NCBI GenBank assembly: GCA_949752795.1
Contig: CATKHW010000058.1
Span: 2,256,197 to 2,320,196 of the forward strand
Origin: Hyperoodon ampullatus
Taxonomy: Eukaryota > Chordata > Mammalia > Artiodactyla > Ziphiidae
Reading direction: 5' to 3'
DNA: 64,000 bases
Within the stretch, counting starts at the first letter, position 1. Every line of letters begins with the position of its first letter. Shown here piece after piece: positions 24,343 to 38,250 of the stretch. The translations under genes were made by a program, and so were the position numbers. The notes under the pieces are model-generated. The model was not told the DNA's origin. It did no database searches and saw only the letters and a list, made by a program, of their open reading frames with translations.

Positions 24343-26080
24343 GCCACCCCAAAATTTAGGGCTGCACTGCTTACAAGGACCTCAACTTGGGTACACCTTA
24401 AATATCCCAGGAAATATAAAAATGGTTCAAAAAATTGTGGTACTTACGTACGATGGAATATCCCTCAGCCATGAAATCAATGTCATAAGACCAGTAGCAG
24501 CAAAATGGGTGGATTCAGGTACGATGATTCTAAGTGAAATAAGTCACACAGAAAAAGAAACTTATCATAAGATATCACTTATGAAGATCCTGTAAACATG
24601 GCTACACTTGAACTGAGTTAGGAAAGAGAACAGTGTCTCACATTTAGAAAACACTCTTATGCCTGCTTAAGGGGGAAGGAGAGGTGGGGTGATGCATAAA
24701 ACCAGAGTTTGATATAAGCACAGGTACCGTTCCAAAAACCAACTATGGAATAGACAAGACCTACACCTTCCTCAGTGAAAGGGACTCAAAACCCCATATT
24801 TCCCGCAGAGGAATATATCTGACTAGTAAGAATCTTAAAACCTATGTATTGATATGTCTCCGTAAGGGAATCAAGTGTGTCTAGACTGGCAGAAACATGG
24901 CAGCGAGAATCAGCTCAAACCCACTATAAAAAGGAATTTCAAAAACAAAACAAAAAAACTGGGAAATTCTTTACAATTCCTTCAGGGTCTCTGATGAAAC
25001 CTGAAATGACCCTATCTACAATGACAGCTGGATGTGGCATAAGGCTGGACACTTGGGACTGAGAGGATTGGTGAGACTGGGTGAGCAAATGCAGACCCTT
25101 TAAAGCAATAATGCATGGCACACATTCCATGGGTCCCAACTCTCCAGGTTGAAGGGAATATTACTACAGATATAACATGTACGGGAATCCTAGAGAACGG
25201 ACACACTGTGAATACGAAAGATTTCTAAAACTCAACGAATAGTCCCTCTCCTGGTGCTCCGGTTTGACTTTCCATCTGCTTTATTATCAACCTCCCAACT
25301 TGGAGAGACAGCCCCTTTAACCTCCTGGTTCGCACAGGTTGCCAATTTGGCAGAGGATGAAAGGGAAGAGGGAGAACCAATGAGAGAGTAGCTGTTAGGC
25401 ATTTGGACGGGCACATATCACTGTAATTTCCCGGCAAGAAGAAGAATTAACCAAAGTCTCAGCCAACCACGGGGAATCAGTATAGATCCTGAACCAAAAT
25501 TTTGGACTTGCGGTCAGCTCACCAAAAACGAGTTGAAAAATGGAGCTCAGGGGCACAGCAATTCACAAACTGGCCGAGTAATAAAGGACAACTATCGTCC
25601 AAAAATCTGTTGAGGGAAGGCAATGAGGCGGACTTGAAAGCGAGGCAGAATAGCAGGAAACAGATTTCAAGATGTACGTTGGAATCGCCTTTAAAGCACA
25701 GGAAGAGGGGCACAACTTCGACAATGATACATTGGCCAAAAAGGGCATATGCGTTTTCTCCTGAATATATTCAGGAGAAAACGCATATGCCCTTTTTGGC
25801 CAAGCAAGCAAGCGGGCAATGCAAATCTGCACTACAAAGAAGTATCACTTCCCACCGGTCAAAAGGGACATCCACAAAATGTGTAAAAACCAGAAAGGCA
25901 AGACACGCCCTGGAGAACAGGGAGCCTTGTTATGCTGATGGGCAGGATGTAAATTGCCAACTGCCTCTATGGAGGAGTGCATTGTGTTCCCTAAAACAAG
26001 TAAACAACAGAGCTACAGAGCCAAGGGCACTTCCAGTCTAGGGAATATACCTTGGGAAAACTGAAAATCAAAAAGACACA
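24343..26080 (+). repeat. Satellite unit 15 (D/B chimera)
   Basis: The 5' part is D-like (actggcagaaacatgg near 24885) and the 3' part B-like (tctacaatgacagctggatg near 25014, then the B palindrome). The switch lies at about 24,960-25,020 and is the seam of a two-unit duplication. Palindrome centre 25767/25768. Confidence 0.92.
25732..25803. repeat. Perfect 72-bp B-form palindrome in unit 15
   Basis: Same matched changes (gcatatg in the left arm, catatgc in the right) as in unit 13, as expected if this unit's 3' part is a copy of unit 13. Confidence 0.95.
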
Positions 26081-27819
26081 GCCACCCCAAAATTTAGGGC
26101 TGCACTGCTTACAAGGACCTCAACTTGGGTACACCTTAAATATCCCAGGAAATATAAAAATGGTTCAAAAAATTGTGGAACTTATGTACGATGGAATATC
26201 CCTCAGCCATGAAATCAATGTCATAAGACCAGTAGCAGCAAAATGGGTGGATTCAGGTACGATGATTCTAAGTGAAATAAGTCACACAGAAAAAGAAACT
26301 TATCATAAGTTATCACTTATGAAGATCCTGTAAACATGGCTACACTTGAACTGAGTTAGGAAAGAGAACAGTGTCTCACATTTAGAAAACACTCTTATGC
26401 CTGCTTAAGGGGGAAGGAGAGGTGGGGTGATGCAAAAAACCAGAGTTTGATATAAGCACAGGTACCGTTCCAAAAACCAACTATGGAATAGACAAGACCT
26501 ACACCTTCCTCAGTGAAAGGGACTCAAAACCCCATATTTCCCGCAGAGGAATATATCTGACTAGTAAGAATCTTAAAACCTATGTATTGATATGTCTCCG
26601 TAAGGGAATCAAGTGTGTCTAGACTGGGAAAAATATGGCAGCGAGAATCAGCTCAAACCCACTATAAAAAGAAATTTCAAAAATAAAATAAAAAAACTGG
26701 GAAATTCTTTACAATTCCTTCAGGGTCTCTGATGAAACCTGAAATGACCCTATCTACAATGACAGCTGTATGTGGCATAAGGCTGGACACCTGGGACTGA
26801 GAGGATTGGTGAGATTGGGTGAGCAAATGCAGACCCTTTAATGCAATAATGCATGGCACACATTCCATGGGTCCCAACTCTCCAGGTTGAAGGGAATATT
26901 ACTACAGATATAACATGTACGGGAATCCTAGAGAACGGACACACTGTGAATAAGAAAGGTTTCTAAAACTCAACGAATAGTCCCTCTCCTGGTGCTCCGG
27001 TTTGACTTTCCATCTGCTTTATTATCAACCTCCCAACTTGGAGAGACAGCCCCTTTAACCTCCTGGTTCGCACAGGTTGCCAATTTGGCAGAGGATGAAA
27101 GGGAAGAGGGAGAACCAATGAGAGAGTAGCTGTTAGGCATTTGGACGGGCACATATCACTGTAATTTCCCGGCAGGAAGAAGAATTAACCAAAGTCTCAG
27201 CCACCCACCGGGAATCAGTATAGATCCTGAACCAAAATTTTGGACTTGCGGTCAGCTCACCAAAAACGAGTTGAATAATGGAGCTCAGGGGCACAGCAAT
27301 TCACAAACTGGCCGAGTAATTAAGGACAACTATCGTCCAAAAATCTGTTGAGGGAAGGCAATGAGGCGGAATTGAAAGCGTGGCAGAATAGCAGGAAACA
27401 GATTTCAAGAGGTACGTTGGAATCACCTTTAAAGCACAGGAAGAGGGGCACAACTTCGACAATGATGCACTTGGCCAAAAAGGGCGTATGCGTTTTCTCC
27501 TGAATATATTCAGGAGAAAACGCATACGCCCTTTTTGGCCAAGCAAGCAAGCGGGCAATGCAAATCTGCACTACAAAGAAGTATCACTTCCCACCAGTCA
27601 AAAGGGACATCCACAAAATGTGTAAAAACCAGAAAGGCAAGACAGGCCCTCGAGAACAGGGTGCCTTGTTATGCTGATGGGCGGGATGTAAATTGCCAAC
27701 TGCCTCTCTGGAGGAGTGCATTGTGTTCCCTAAAACAAGTAAACAACAGAGCTACAGAGCCAAGGGCACTTCCAGTCTAGGGAATATACCTTGGGAAAAC
27801 TGAAAATCAAAAAGACACA
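26081..27819 (+). repeat. Satellite unit 16 (type C chimera, copy of unit 14)
   Basis: Repeats unit 14 at an offset of 3,477 bp, including gtggaacttatg near 26175 and cctcgagaac. Palindrome centre 27506/27507, perfect. Confidence 0.93.
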
Positions 27820-29557
27820 GCCACCCCAAAATTTAGGGCTGCACTGCTTACAAGGACCTCAACTTGGGTACACCTTAAATATCCCAGGAAATATAAAAAT
27901 GGTTCAAAAAATTGTGGTACTTACGTACGATGGAATATCCCTCAGCCATGAAATCAATGTCATAAGACCAGTAGCAGCAAAATGGGTGGATTCAGGTACG
28001 ATGATTCTAAGTGAAATAAGTCACACAGAAAAAGAAACTTATCATAAGATATCACTTATGAAGATCCTGTAAACATGGCTACACTTGAACTGAGTTAGGA
28101 AAGAGAACAGTGTCTCATATTTAGAAAACACTCTTATGCCTGCTTAAGGGGGAAGGAGAGGTGGGGTGATGCATAAAACCAGAGTTTGATATAAGCACAG
28201 GTACCGTTCCAAAAACCAACTATGGAATAGACAAGACCTACACCTTCCTCAGTGAAAGGGACTCAAAACCCCATATTTCCCGCAGAGGAATATATCTGAC
28301 TAGTAAGAATCTTAAAACCTATGTATTGATATGTCTCCGTAAGGGAATCAAGTGTGTCTAGACTGGCAGAAACATGGCAGCGAGAATCAGCTCAAACCCA
28401 CTATAAAAAGGAATTTCAAAAACAAAACAAAAAAACTGGGAAATTCTTTACAATTCCTTCAGGGTCTCTGATGAAACCTGGAATGACCCTATCTACAACG
28501 ACAGCTGGATGTGGCATAAGGCTGGACACTTGGGACTGAGAGGATTGGTGAGATTGGGTGAACAAATGCAGACCATTTAAAGCAATAATGCATGGCACAC
28601 ATTCCATGGGTCCCAACTCTCCAGGTTGAATGGAATATTACTACAGTTATAACATGTACGGGAAACCTAGAGAATGGACACACTGTGAATACGAAAGGTT
28701 TCTAAAACTCAATGAATAGTCCCTCTCCTGGTGCTCCGGTTTGACTTTCCATCTGCTTTACTATCAACCTCCCAACTTGGAGAGACAGCCCCTTTAACCT
28801 CCTGGTTCGCACAGGTTGCCAATTTGGCAGAGGATGAAAGGGAAGAGGGAGAACCAATGAGAGAGTAGCTGTTAGGCATTTGGACAGACACATATCACTG
28901 TAATTTCCCGGCAGGAAGAAGAATTAACCAAAGTCTCAGGCCCCCACCGGGAACCAGTATAGGTCCTGAACCAAAATTTTGGACTTGCGGTCAGCTCACC
29001 AAAAACGAGTTGAATAATGGAGCTCAGGGGCACAGCATTTCACAAACTGGCCGAGTAATAAAGGACAACTATCGTCCATAATCTGTTGAGGGAAGGCAAC
29101 GAGGCGGACTTGAAAGCGAGGCAGAATAGCAGGAAACAGATTTCAAGAGGTACGTTGGAATCGCCTTTAAAGCACAGGAAGAGGGGCACAACTTCGACAA
29201 TGATGCACTTGGCCAAAAAGGGCGTATGCGTTTTCTCCTGAATATATTCAGGAGAAAACGCATACGCCCTTTTTGGCCAAGCAAGCAAGCGGGCAATGCA
29301 AATCTGCACTACAAAGAAGTATCACTTCCCACCGGTCAAAAGGGACATCCACAAAATGTGTAAAAACCAGAAAGGCAAGACACGCCCTGGAGAACAGGGA
29401 GCCTTGTTATGCTGATGGGCGGGATGTAAATTGCCAACTGCCTCTCTGGAGGAGTGCATTGTGTTCCCTAAAACAAGTAAACAACAGAGCTACAGAGCCA
29501 AGGGCACTTCCAGTCTAGGGAATATACCTTGGGAAAACTGAAAATCAAAAAGACACA
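27820..29557 (+). repeat. Satellite unit 17 (D/H chimera)
   Basis: D-type through gcatttcacaaactgg near 29033 (compare unit 22), then H-type from gtccataatctg near 29074 (compare unit 10). The exchange point is therefore within about 50 bp near 29,050. Palindrome centre 29244/29245, perfect. Confidence 0.92.
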
Positions 29558-31295
29558 GCCACCCCAAAATTTAGGGCTGCACTGCTTACAAGGACCTCAA
29601 CTTGGGTACACCTTAAATATCCCAGGAAATATAAAAATGGTTCAAAAAATTGTGGTACTTACGTACGATGGAATATCCCTCAGCCATGAAATCAATGTCA
29701 TAAGACCAGTAGCAGCAAAATGGGTGGATTCAGGTACGATGATTCTAAGTGAAATAAGTCACACAGAAAAAGAAACTTATCATAAGATGTCACTTATGAA
29801 GATCCTGTAAACATGGCTACACTTGAACTGAGTTAGGAAAGAGAACAGTGTCTCACATTTAGAAAACACTCTTATGCCTGCTTAAGGGGGAAGGAGAGGT
29901 GGGGTGATGCATAAAACCAGAGTTTGATATAAGCACAGGTACCGTTCCAAAAACCAACTATGGAATAGACAAGACCTACACCTTCCTCAGTGAAAGGGAC
30001 TCAAAACCCCATATTTCCCGCAGAGGAATATATCTGACTAGTAAGAATCTTAAAACCTCTGTATTGATATGTCTCCGTGAGGGAATCAAGTGTGTCTAGA
30101 CTGGGATAAATATGGCAGCGAGAATCAGCTCAAACCCACTATAAAAAGGAATTTCAAAAATAAAACAAAAAAACTGGGAAATTCTTTACAATTCCTTCAG
30201 GGTCTCTGATGAAACCTGAAATGACCCTATCTACAATGACAGCTGGATGTGGCATAAGGCTGGACACTTGGGACTGAGAGGATTGGTGAGATTGGGTGAG
30301 CAAATGCAGACCCTTTAAAGCAATAATGCATGGCACACATTCCATGGGTCCCAACTCTCCAGGTTGAAGGGAATATTACTACAGATATAACATGTACGGG
30401 AATCCTAGAGAACGGACACACTGTGAATACGAAAGGTTTCTAAAACTCAATGAATAGTCCCTCTCCTGGTGCTCCGGTTTGACTTTCATCTGCTTTATTA
30501 TCAACCTCCCAACTTGGAGAGACAGCCCCTTTAACCTCCTGGTTCGCACAGGTTGCCAATTTGGCAGAGGATGAAAGGGAAGAGGGAGAACCAATGAGAG
30601 AGTAGCTGTAAGGCATTTGGACGGGCACATATCACTGTAATTTCCCGGCAGGAAGAAGAATTAACCAAAGTCTCAGCCACCCACCGGGAATCAGTATAGA
30701 TCCTGAACCAAAATTTTGGACTTGCGGTCAGCTCACCAAAAACGAGTTGAAAAATGGAGCTCAGGGGCACAGCAATTCACAAACTGGCCGAGTAATAAAG
30801 GACAACTATCGTCCAAAAATCTGTTGAGGGAAGTCAACGAGGCGGAGTTGAAAGCGAGGCAGAATAGCAGGAAACAGATTTCAAGAGGTACGTTGGAATC
30901 GCCTTTAAAGCACAGGAAGAGGGGCACAACTTCGACAATGATGCACTTGGCCAAAAAGGGCGTATGCGTTTTCTCCTGAATATATTCAGGAGAAAACACA
31001 TACGCCCTTTTTGGCCAAGCAAGCAAGCGGGCAATGCAAATCTGCACTACAAAGAAGTATCACTTCTCACCGGTCAAAAGGGACATCCACAAAATGTGTA
31101 AAAACCAGAAAGGCAAGACAGGCCCTGGAGAACAGGGAGCCTTGTTATGCTGATGGGCGGGATGTAAATTGCCAACTGCCTCTCTGGAGGAGTGCATTGT
31201 GTTCCCTAAAACAAGTAAACAACAGAGCTACAGAGCCAAGGGCACTTCCAGTCTAGGGAATATACCTTGGGAAAACTGAAAATCAAAAAGACACA
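29558..31295 (+). repeat. Satellite unit 18 (type I)
   Basis: Near-exact copy of unit 11, including gaagtcaacgagg and cacttctcaccgg near 31061. Palindrome centre 30982/30983 with the unmatched right-arm change. Confidence 0.93.
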
Positions 31296-33034
31296 GCCAC
31301 CCCAAAATTTAGGGCTGCACTGCTTACAAGGACCTCAACTTGGGTACACCTTAAATATCCCAGGAAATATAAAAATGGTTCAAAAAATTGTGGTACTTAC
31401 GTACGATGGAATATCCCTCAGCCATGAAATCAATGTCATAAGACCAGTAGCAGCAAAATGGGTGGATTCAGGTACGATGATTCTAAGTGAAATAAGTCAC
31501 ACAGAAAAAGAAACTTATCATAAGATATCACTTATGAAGATCCTGTAAACATGGCTACACTTGAACTGAGTTAGGAAAGAGAACAGTGTCTCACATTTAG
31601 AAAACACTCTTATGCCTGCTTAAGGGGGAAGGAGAGGTGGGGTGATGCATAAAACCAGAGTTTGATATAAGCACAGGTACCGTTCCAAAAACCAACTATG
31701 GAATAGACAAGACCTACACCTTCCTCAGTGAAAGGGACTCAAAACCCCATATTTCCCGCAGAGGAATATATCTGACTAGTAAGAATCTTAAAACCTATGT
31801 ATTGATATGTCTCCGTAAGGGAATCAAGTGTGTCTAGACTGGGATAAATATGGCAGCGAGAATCAGCTCAAACCCACTATAAAAAGGAATTTCAAAAATA
31901 AAACAAAAAAACTGGGAAATTCTTTACAATTCCTTCAGGGTCTCTGATGAAACCTGAAATGACCCTATCTACAATGACAGCTGGATGTGGCATAAGGCTG
32001 GACACTTGGGACTGAGAGGATTGGTGAGATTGGGTGAGCAAATGCACACCCTTTAAAGCAATAATGCATGGCACACATTCCATGGGTCCCAACTCTCCAG
32101 GTTGAAGGGAATATTACTACAGATATAACATGTACGGGAATCCTAGAGAACGGACACACTGTGAATACGAAAGGTTTCTAAAACTCAACGAATAGTCCCT
32201 CTCCTGGTGCTCCGGTTTGACTTTCCATCTGCTTTATTATCAACCTCCCAACTTGGAGAGACATCCCCTTTAACCTCCTGGTTCGCACAGGTTGCCAATT
32301 TGGCAGAGGATGAAAGGGAAGAGGGAGAACCAATGAGAGAGTAGCTGTTAGGCATTTGGACAGGCACATATCACTGTAATTTCCCGGCAGGAAGAAGAAT
32401 TAACCAAAGTCTCAGCCACCCACCGGGAATCAGTATAGATCCTGAACCAAAATTTTGGACTTGCGGTCAGCTCACCAAAAACGAGTTGAAAAATGGAGCT
32501 CAGGGGCACAGCAATTCACAAACTGGCCGAGTAATAAAGGACAACTATCGTCCAAATATCTGTTGAGGGAAGGCAACGAGGCGGACTTGAAAGCGAGGCA
32601 GGATAGCAGGAAACAGATTTCAAGAGGTACGTTGGAATCGCCTTTAAAGCACAGGAAGAGGGGCACAACTTCGACAATGATGCACTTGGCCAAAAAGGGC
32701 GTATGCGTTTTCTCCTGAATATATTCAGGAGAAAACGCATACGCCCTTTTTGGCCAAGCAAGCAAGCGGGCAATGCAAATCTGCACTACAAAGAAGTATC
32801 ACTTCCCACCGGTCAAAAGGGACATCCACAAAATGTGTAAAAACCAGAAAGGCAAGACAGGCCCTGGAGAACAGGGAGCCTTGTTATGCTGATGGGCGGG
32901 ATGTAAATTGCCAACTGCCTCTCTGGAGGAGTGCATTGTGTTCCCTAAAACAAGTAAACAACAGAGCTACAGAGCCAATGGCACTTCCAGTCTAGGGAAT
33001 ATACCTGGGAAAAACTGAAAATCAATAAGACAGA
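31296..33034 (+). repeat. Satellite unit 19 (type J)
   Basis: Copy of unit 12 with gcaaatgcacaccc retained, but ggcaggatagcagg near 32597, a change shared with the K units 27 and 31. Ends aataagacagag. Palindrome centre 32721/32722, perfect. Confidence 0.93.
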
Positions 33035-34772
33035 GCCACCCCAAAATTTAGGGCTGCACTGCTTACAATGACCTCAACTTGGGTACACCTTAAATATCCC
33101 AGGAAATATAAAATTGGTTCAAAAAATTGTGGTACTTACGTACGATGGAATATCCCTCAGCCATGAAATCAATGTCATAAGACCAGTAGCAGCAAAATGG
33201 GTGGATTCAGGTACGATGATTCTAAGTGAAATAAGTCACAGAGAAAAAGAAACTTATCATAAGTTATCACTTATGAAGATCCTGTAAACATGGCTACACT
33301 TGAACTGAGTTAGGAAAGAGAACAGTGTCTCACATTTAGAAAACACTCTTATGCCTGCTTAAGGGGGAAGGAGAGGTGGGGTGATGCATAAAACCAGAGT
33401 TTGATATAAGCACAGGTACCGTTCCAAAAACCAACTATGGAATAGACAAGACCTACACCTTCCTCAGTGAAAGGGACTCAAAACCCCATATTTCCCGCAG
33501 AGGAATATATCTGACTAGTAAGAATCTTAAAACCTATGTATTGATATGTCTCCGTAAGGGAATCAAGTGTGTCTAGAATGGCATAAATATGGCAGCGAGA
33601 ATCAGCTCAAACCAAATATAAAAAGGAATTTCAAAAATAAAACAAAAAAACTGGGAAATTCTTTACAATTCCTTCAGGGTCTCTGATGAAACCTGAAATG
33701 ACCCTATCTACAATGACAGCTGGATGTGGCATAAGGCTGGACACTTGGGACTGAGAGGATTGGTGAGACTGGGTGAGCAAATGCAGACCCTTTAAAGCAA
33801 TAATGCATGGCACACATTCCATGGGTCCCAACTCTCCAGGTTGAAGGGAATATTACTACAGATATAACATGTACGGGAATCCTAGAGAACGGACACACTG
33901 TGAATACGAAAGATTTCTAAAACTCAACGAATAGTCCCTCTCCTGGTGCTCCGGTTTGACTTTCCATCTGCTTTATTATCAACCTCCCAACTTGGAGAGA
34001 CAGCCCCTTTAACCTCCTGGTTCGCACAGGTTGCCAATTTGGCAGAGGATGAAAGGGAAGAGGGAGAACCAATGAGAGAGTAGCTGTTAGGCATTTGGAC
34101 GGGCACATATCACTGTAATTTCCCGGCAAGAAGAAGAATTAACCAAAGTCTCAGCCAACCACCGGGAATCAGTATAGATCCTGAACCAAAATTTTGGACT
34201 TGCGGTCAGCTCACCAAAAACGAGTTGAAAAATGGAGCTCAGGGGCACAGCAATTCACAAACTGGCCGAGTAATAAAGGACAACTATCGTCCAAAAATCT
34301 GTTGAGGGAAGGCAATGAGGCGGACTTGAAAGCGAGGCAGAATAGCAGGAAACAGATTTCAAGATGTACGTTGGAATCGCCTTTAAAGCACAGGAAGAGG
34401 GGCACAACTTCGACAATGATACATTGGCCAAAAAGGGCATATGCGTTTTCTCCTGAATATATTCAGGAGAAAACGCATATGCCCTTTTTGGCCAAGCAAG
34501 CAAGCGGGCAATGCAAATCTGCACTACAAAGAAGTATCACTTCCCACCGGTCAAAAGGGACATCCACAAAATGTGTAAAAACCAGAAAGGCAAGACACGC
34601 CCTGGAGAACAGGGAGCCTTGTTATGCTGATGGGCAGGATGTAAATTGCCAACTGCCTCTATGGAGGAGTGCATTGTGTTCCCTAAAACAAGTAAACAAC
34701 AGAGCTACAGAGCCAAGGGCACTTCCAGTCTAGGGAATATACCTTGGGAAAACTGAAAATCAAAAAGACACA
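33035..34772 (+). repeat. Satellite unit 20 (type B)
   Basis: First unit of the most regular ten-unit cycle in the window (units 20-29). Copy of unit 13 at 12,169 bp. Perfect B palindrome, centre 34459/34460. Shares caaatataaaaagg near 33613 style changes with unit 2. Confidence 0.93.
34424..34495. repeat. Perfect 72-bp B-form palindrome in unit 20
   Basis: Third copy of the palindrome with matched changes in both arms, arms meeting at 34459/34460. Confidence 0.95.
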
Positions 34773-36511
34773 GCCACCCCAAAATTTAGGGCTGCACTGC
34801 TTACAAGGACCTCAACTTGGGTACACCTTAAATATCCCAGGAAATATAAAAATGGTTCAAAAAATTGTGGTACTTATGTACGATGGAATATCCCTCAGCC
34901 ATGAAATCAATGTCATAAGACCAGTAGCAGCAAAATGGGTGGATTCAGGTACGATGATTCTAAGTGAAATAAGTCACAGAGAAAAAGAAACTTATCATAA
35001 GTTATCACTTATGAAGATCCTGTAAACATGGCTACACTTGAACTGAGTTAGGAAAGAGAACAGTGTCTCACATTTAGAAAACACTCTTATGCCTGCTTAA
35101 GGGGGAAGGAGAGGTGGGGTGATGCAAAAAACCAGAGTTTGATATAAGCACAGGTACCGTTCCAAAAACCAACTATGGAATAGACAAGACCTACACCTTC
35201 CTCAGTGAAAGGGACTCAAAACCCCATATTTCCCGCAGAGGAATATATCTGACTAGTAAGAATCTTAAAACCTATGTATTGATATGTCTCCGTAAGGGAA
35301 TCAAGTGTGTCTAGACTGGGAAAAATATGGCAGCGAGAATCAGCTCAAACCCACTATAAAAAGAAATTTCAAAAATAAAATAAAAAAACTGGGAAATTCT
35401 TTACAATTCCTTCAGGGTCTCTGATGAAACCTGAAATGACCCTATCTACAATGACAGCTGTATGTGGCATAAGGCTGGACACCTGGGACTGAGAGGATTG
35501 GTGAGATTGGGTGAGCAAATGCAGACCCTTTAATGCAATAATGCATGGCACACATTCCATGGGTCCCAACTCTCCAGGTTGAAGGGAATATTACTACAGA
35601 TATAACATGTACGGGAATCCTAGAGAACGGACACACTGTGAATAAGAAAGGTTTCTAAAACTCAACGAATAGTCCCTCTCCTGGTGCTCCGGTTTGACTT
35701 TCCATCTGCTTTATTATCAACCTCCCAACTTGGAGAGACAGCCCCTTTAACCTCCTGGTTCGCACAGGTTGCCAATTTGGCAGAGGATGAAAGGGAAGAG
35801 GGAGAACCAATGAGAGAGTAGCTGTTAGGCATTTGGACGGGCACATATCACTGTAATTTCCCGGCAGGAAGAAGAATTAACCAAAGTCTCAGCCACCCAC
35901 CGGGAATCAGTATAGATCCTGAACCAAAATTTTGGACTTGCGGTCAGCTCACCAAAAACGAGTTGAATAATGGAGCTCAGGGGCACAGCAATTCACAAAC
36001 TGGCCGAGTAATTAAGGACAACTATCGTCCAAAAATCTGTTGAGGGAAGGCAATGAGGCGGAATTGAAAGCGTGGCAGAATAGCAGGAAACAGATTTCAA
36101 GAGGTACGTTGGAATCACCTTTAAAGCACAGGAAGAGGGGCACAACTTCGACAATGATGCACTTGGCCAAAAAGGGCGTATGCGTTTTCTCCTGAATATA
36201 TTCAGGAGAAAACGCATACGCCCTTTTTGGCCAAGCAAGCAAGCGGGCAATGCAAATCTGCACTACAAAGAAGTATCACTTCCCACCAGTCAAAAGGGAC
36301 ATCCACAAAATGTGTAAAAACCAGAAAGGCAAGACAGGCCCTCGAGAACAGGGTGCCTTGTTATGCTGATGGGCGGGATGTAAATTGCCAACTGCCTCTC
36401 TGGAGGAGTGCATTGTGTTCCCTAAAACAAGTAAACAACAGAGCTACAGAGCCAAGGGCACTTCCAGTCTAGGGAATATACCTTGGGAAAACTGAAAATC
36501 AAAAAGACACA
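34773..36511 (+). repeat. Satellite unit 21 (type C, A/C chimera)
   Basis: Same fusion as units 14 and 16: gacacctggg near 35479, then ctttaatgcaat near 35529. It differs from unit 14 in gtggtacttatg near 34867 and cacagagaaaaag near 34976. Palindrome centre 36198/36199, perfect. Confidence 0.93.
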
Positions 36512-38250
36512 GCCACCCCAAAATTTAGGGCTGCACTGCTTACAAGGACCTCAACTTGGGTACACCTTAAATATCCCAGGAAATATAAAAATGGTTCAAA
36601 AAATTGTGGTACTTACGTACGATGGAATATCCCTCAGCCATGAAATCAATGTCATAAGACCAGTAGCAGCAAAATGGGTGGATTCAGGTACGATGATTCT
36701 AAGTGAAATAAGTCACACAGAAAAAGAAACTTATCATAAGATATCACTTATGAAGATCCTGTAAACATGGCTACACTTGAACTGAGTTAGGAAAGAGAAC
36801 AGTGTCTCACATTTAGAAAACACTCTTATGCCTGCTTAAGGGGGAAGGAGAGGTGGGGTGATGCATAAAACCAGAGTTTGATATAAGCACAGGTACCGTT
36901 CCAAAAACCAACTATGGAATAGACAAGACCTACACCTTCCTCAGTGAAAGGGACTCAAAACCCCATATTTCCCGCAGAGGAATATATCTGACTAGTAAGA
37001 ATCTTAAAACCTATGTATTGATATGTCTCCGTAAGGGAATCAAGTGTGTCTAGACTGGCAGAAACATGGCAGCGAGAATCAGCTCAAACCCACTATAAAA
37101 AGGAATTTCAAAAACAAAACAAAAAAACTGGGAAATTCTTTACAATTCCTTCAGGGTCTCTGATGAAACCTGGAATGACCCTATCTACAACGACAGCTGG
37201 ATGTGGCATAAGGCTGGACACTTGGGACTGAGAGGATTGGTGAGATTGGGTGAACAAATGCAGACCATTTAAAGCAATAATGCATGGCACACATTCCATG
37301 GGTCCCAACTCTCCAGGTTGAATGGAATATTACTACAGTTATAACATGTACGGGAAACCTAGAGAATGGACACACTGTGAATACGAAAGGTTTCTAAAAC
37401 TCAATGAATAGTCCCTCTCCTGGTGCTCCGGTTTGACTTTCCATCTGCTTTACTATCAACCTCCCAACTTGGAGAGACAGCCCCTTTAACCTCCTGGTTC
37501 GCACAGGTTGCCAATTTGGCAGAGGATGAAAGGGAAGAGGGAGAACCAATGAGAGAGTAGCTGTTAGGCATTTGGACAGACACATATCACTGTAATTTCC
37601 CGGCAGGAAGAAGAATTAACCAAAGTCTCAGGCCCCCACCGGGAACCAGTATAGGTCCTGAACCAAAATTTTGGACTTGCGGTCAGCTCACCAAAAACGA
37701 GTTGAATAATGGAGCTCAGGGGCACAGCATTTCACAAACTGGCCGAGTAATAAAGGACAACTATTGTCCAAAAATCTGTTGAGGGAAGGCAACGAGGCGG
37801 ACTTGAAAGCGAGGCAGAATAGCAGGAAACAGATTTCAAGAGGTACGTTGGAATCGCCTTTAAAGCACAGGAAGAGGGGCACAACTTCGACAATGATGCA
37901 CTTGGCCAAAAAGGGCGTATGCGTTTTCTCCTGAATACATTCAGGAGAAAACGCATACGCCCTTTTTGGCCAAGCAAGCAAGCAGGCAATGCAAATCTGC
38001 ACTACAAAGAAGTATCACTTCCCACCGGTCAAAAGGGACATCCACAAAATGTGTAAAAACCAGAAAGGCAAGACAGGCCCTGGAGAACAGGGAGCCTTGT
38101 TATGCTGATGGGCGGGATGTAAATTGCCAACTGCCTCTCTGGAGGAGTGCATTGTGTTCCCTAAAACATGTAAACAACAGAGCTACAGAGCCAAGGGCAC
38201 TTCCAGTCTAGGGAATATACCTTGGGAAAACTGAAAATCAAAAAGACACA
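36512..38250 (+). repeat. Satellite unit 22 (type D)
   Basis: Counterpart of unit 5 (aaacatgtaaac near 38165). Private change caactattgtcc near 37758, a CpG loss. Palindrome centre 37937/37938 with the C tip variant. Confidence 0.93.
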
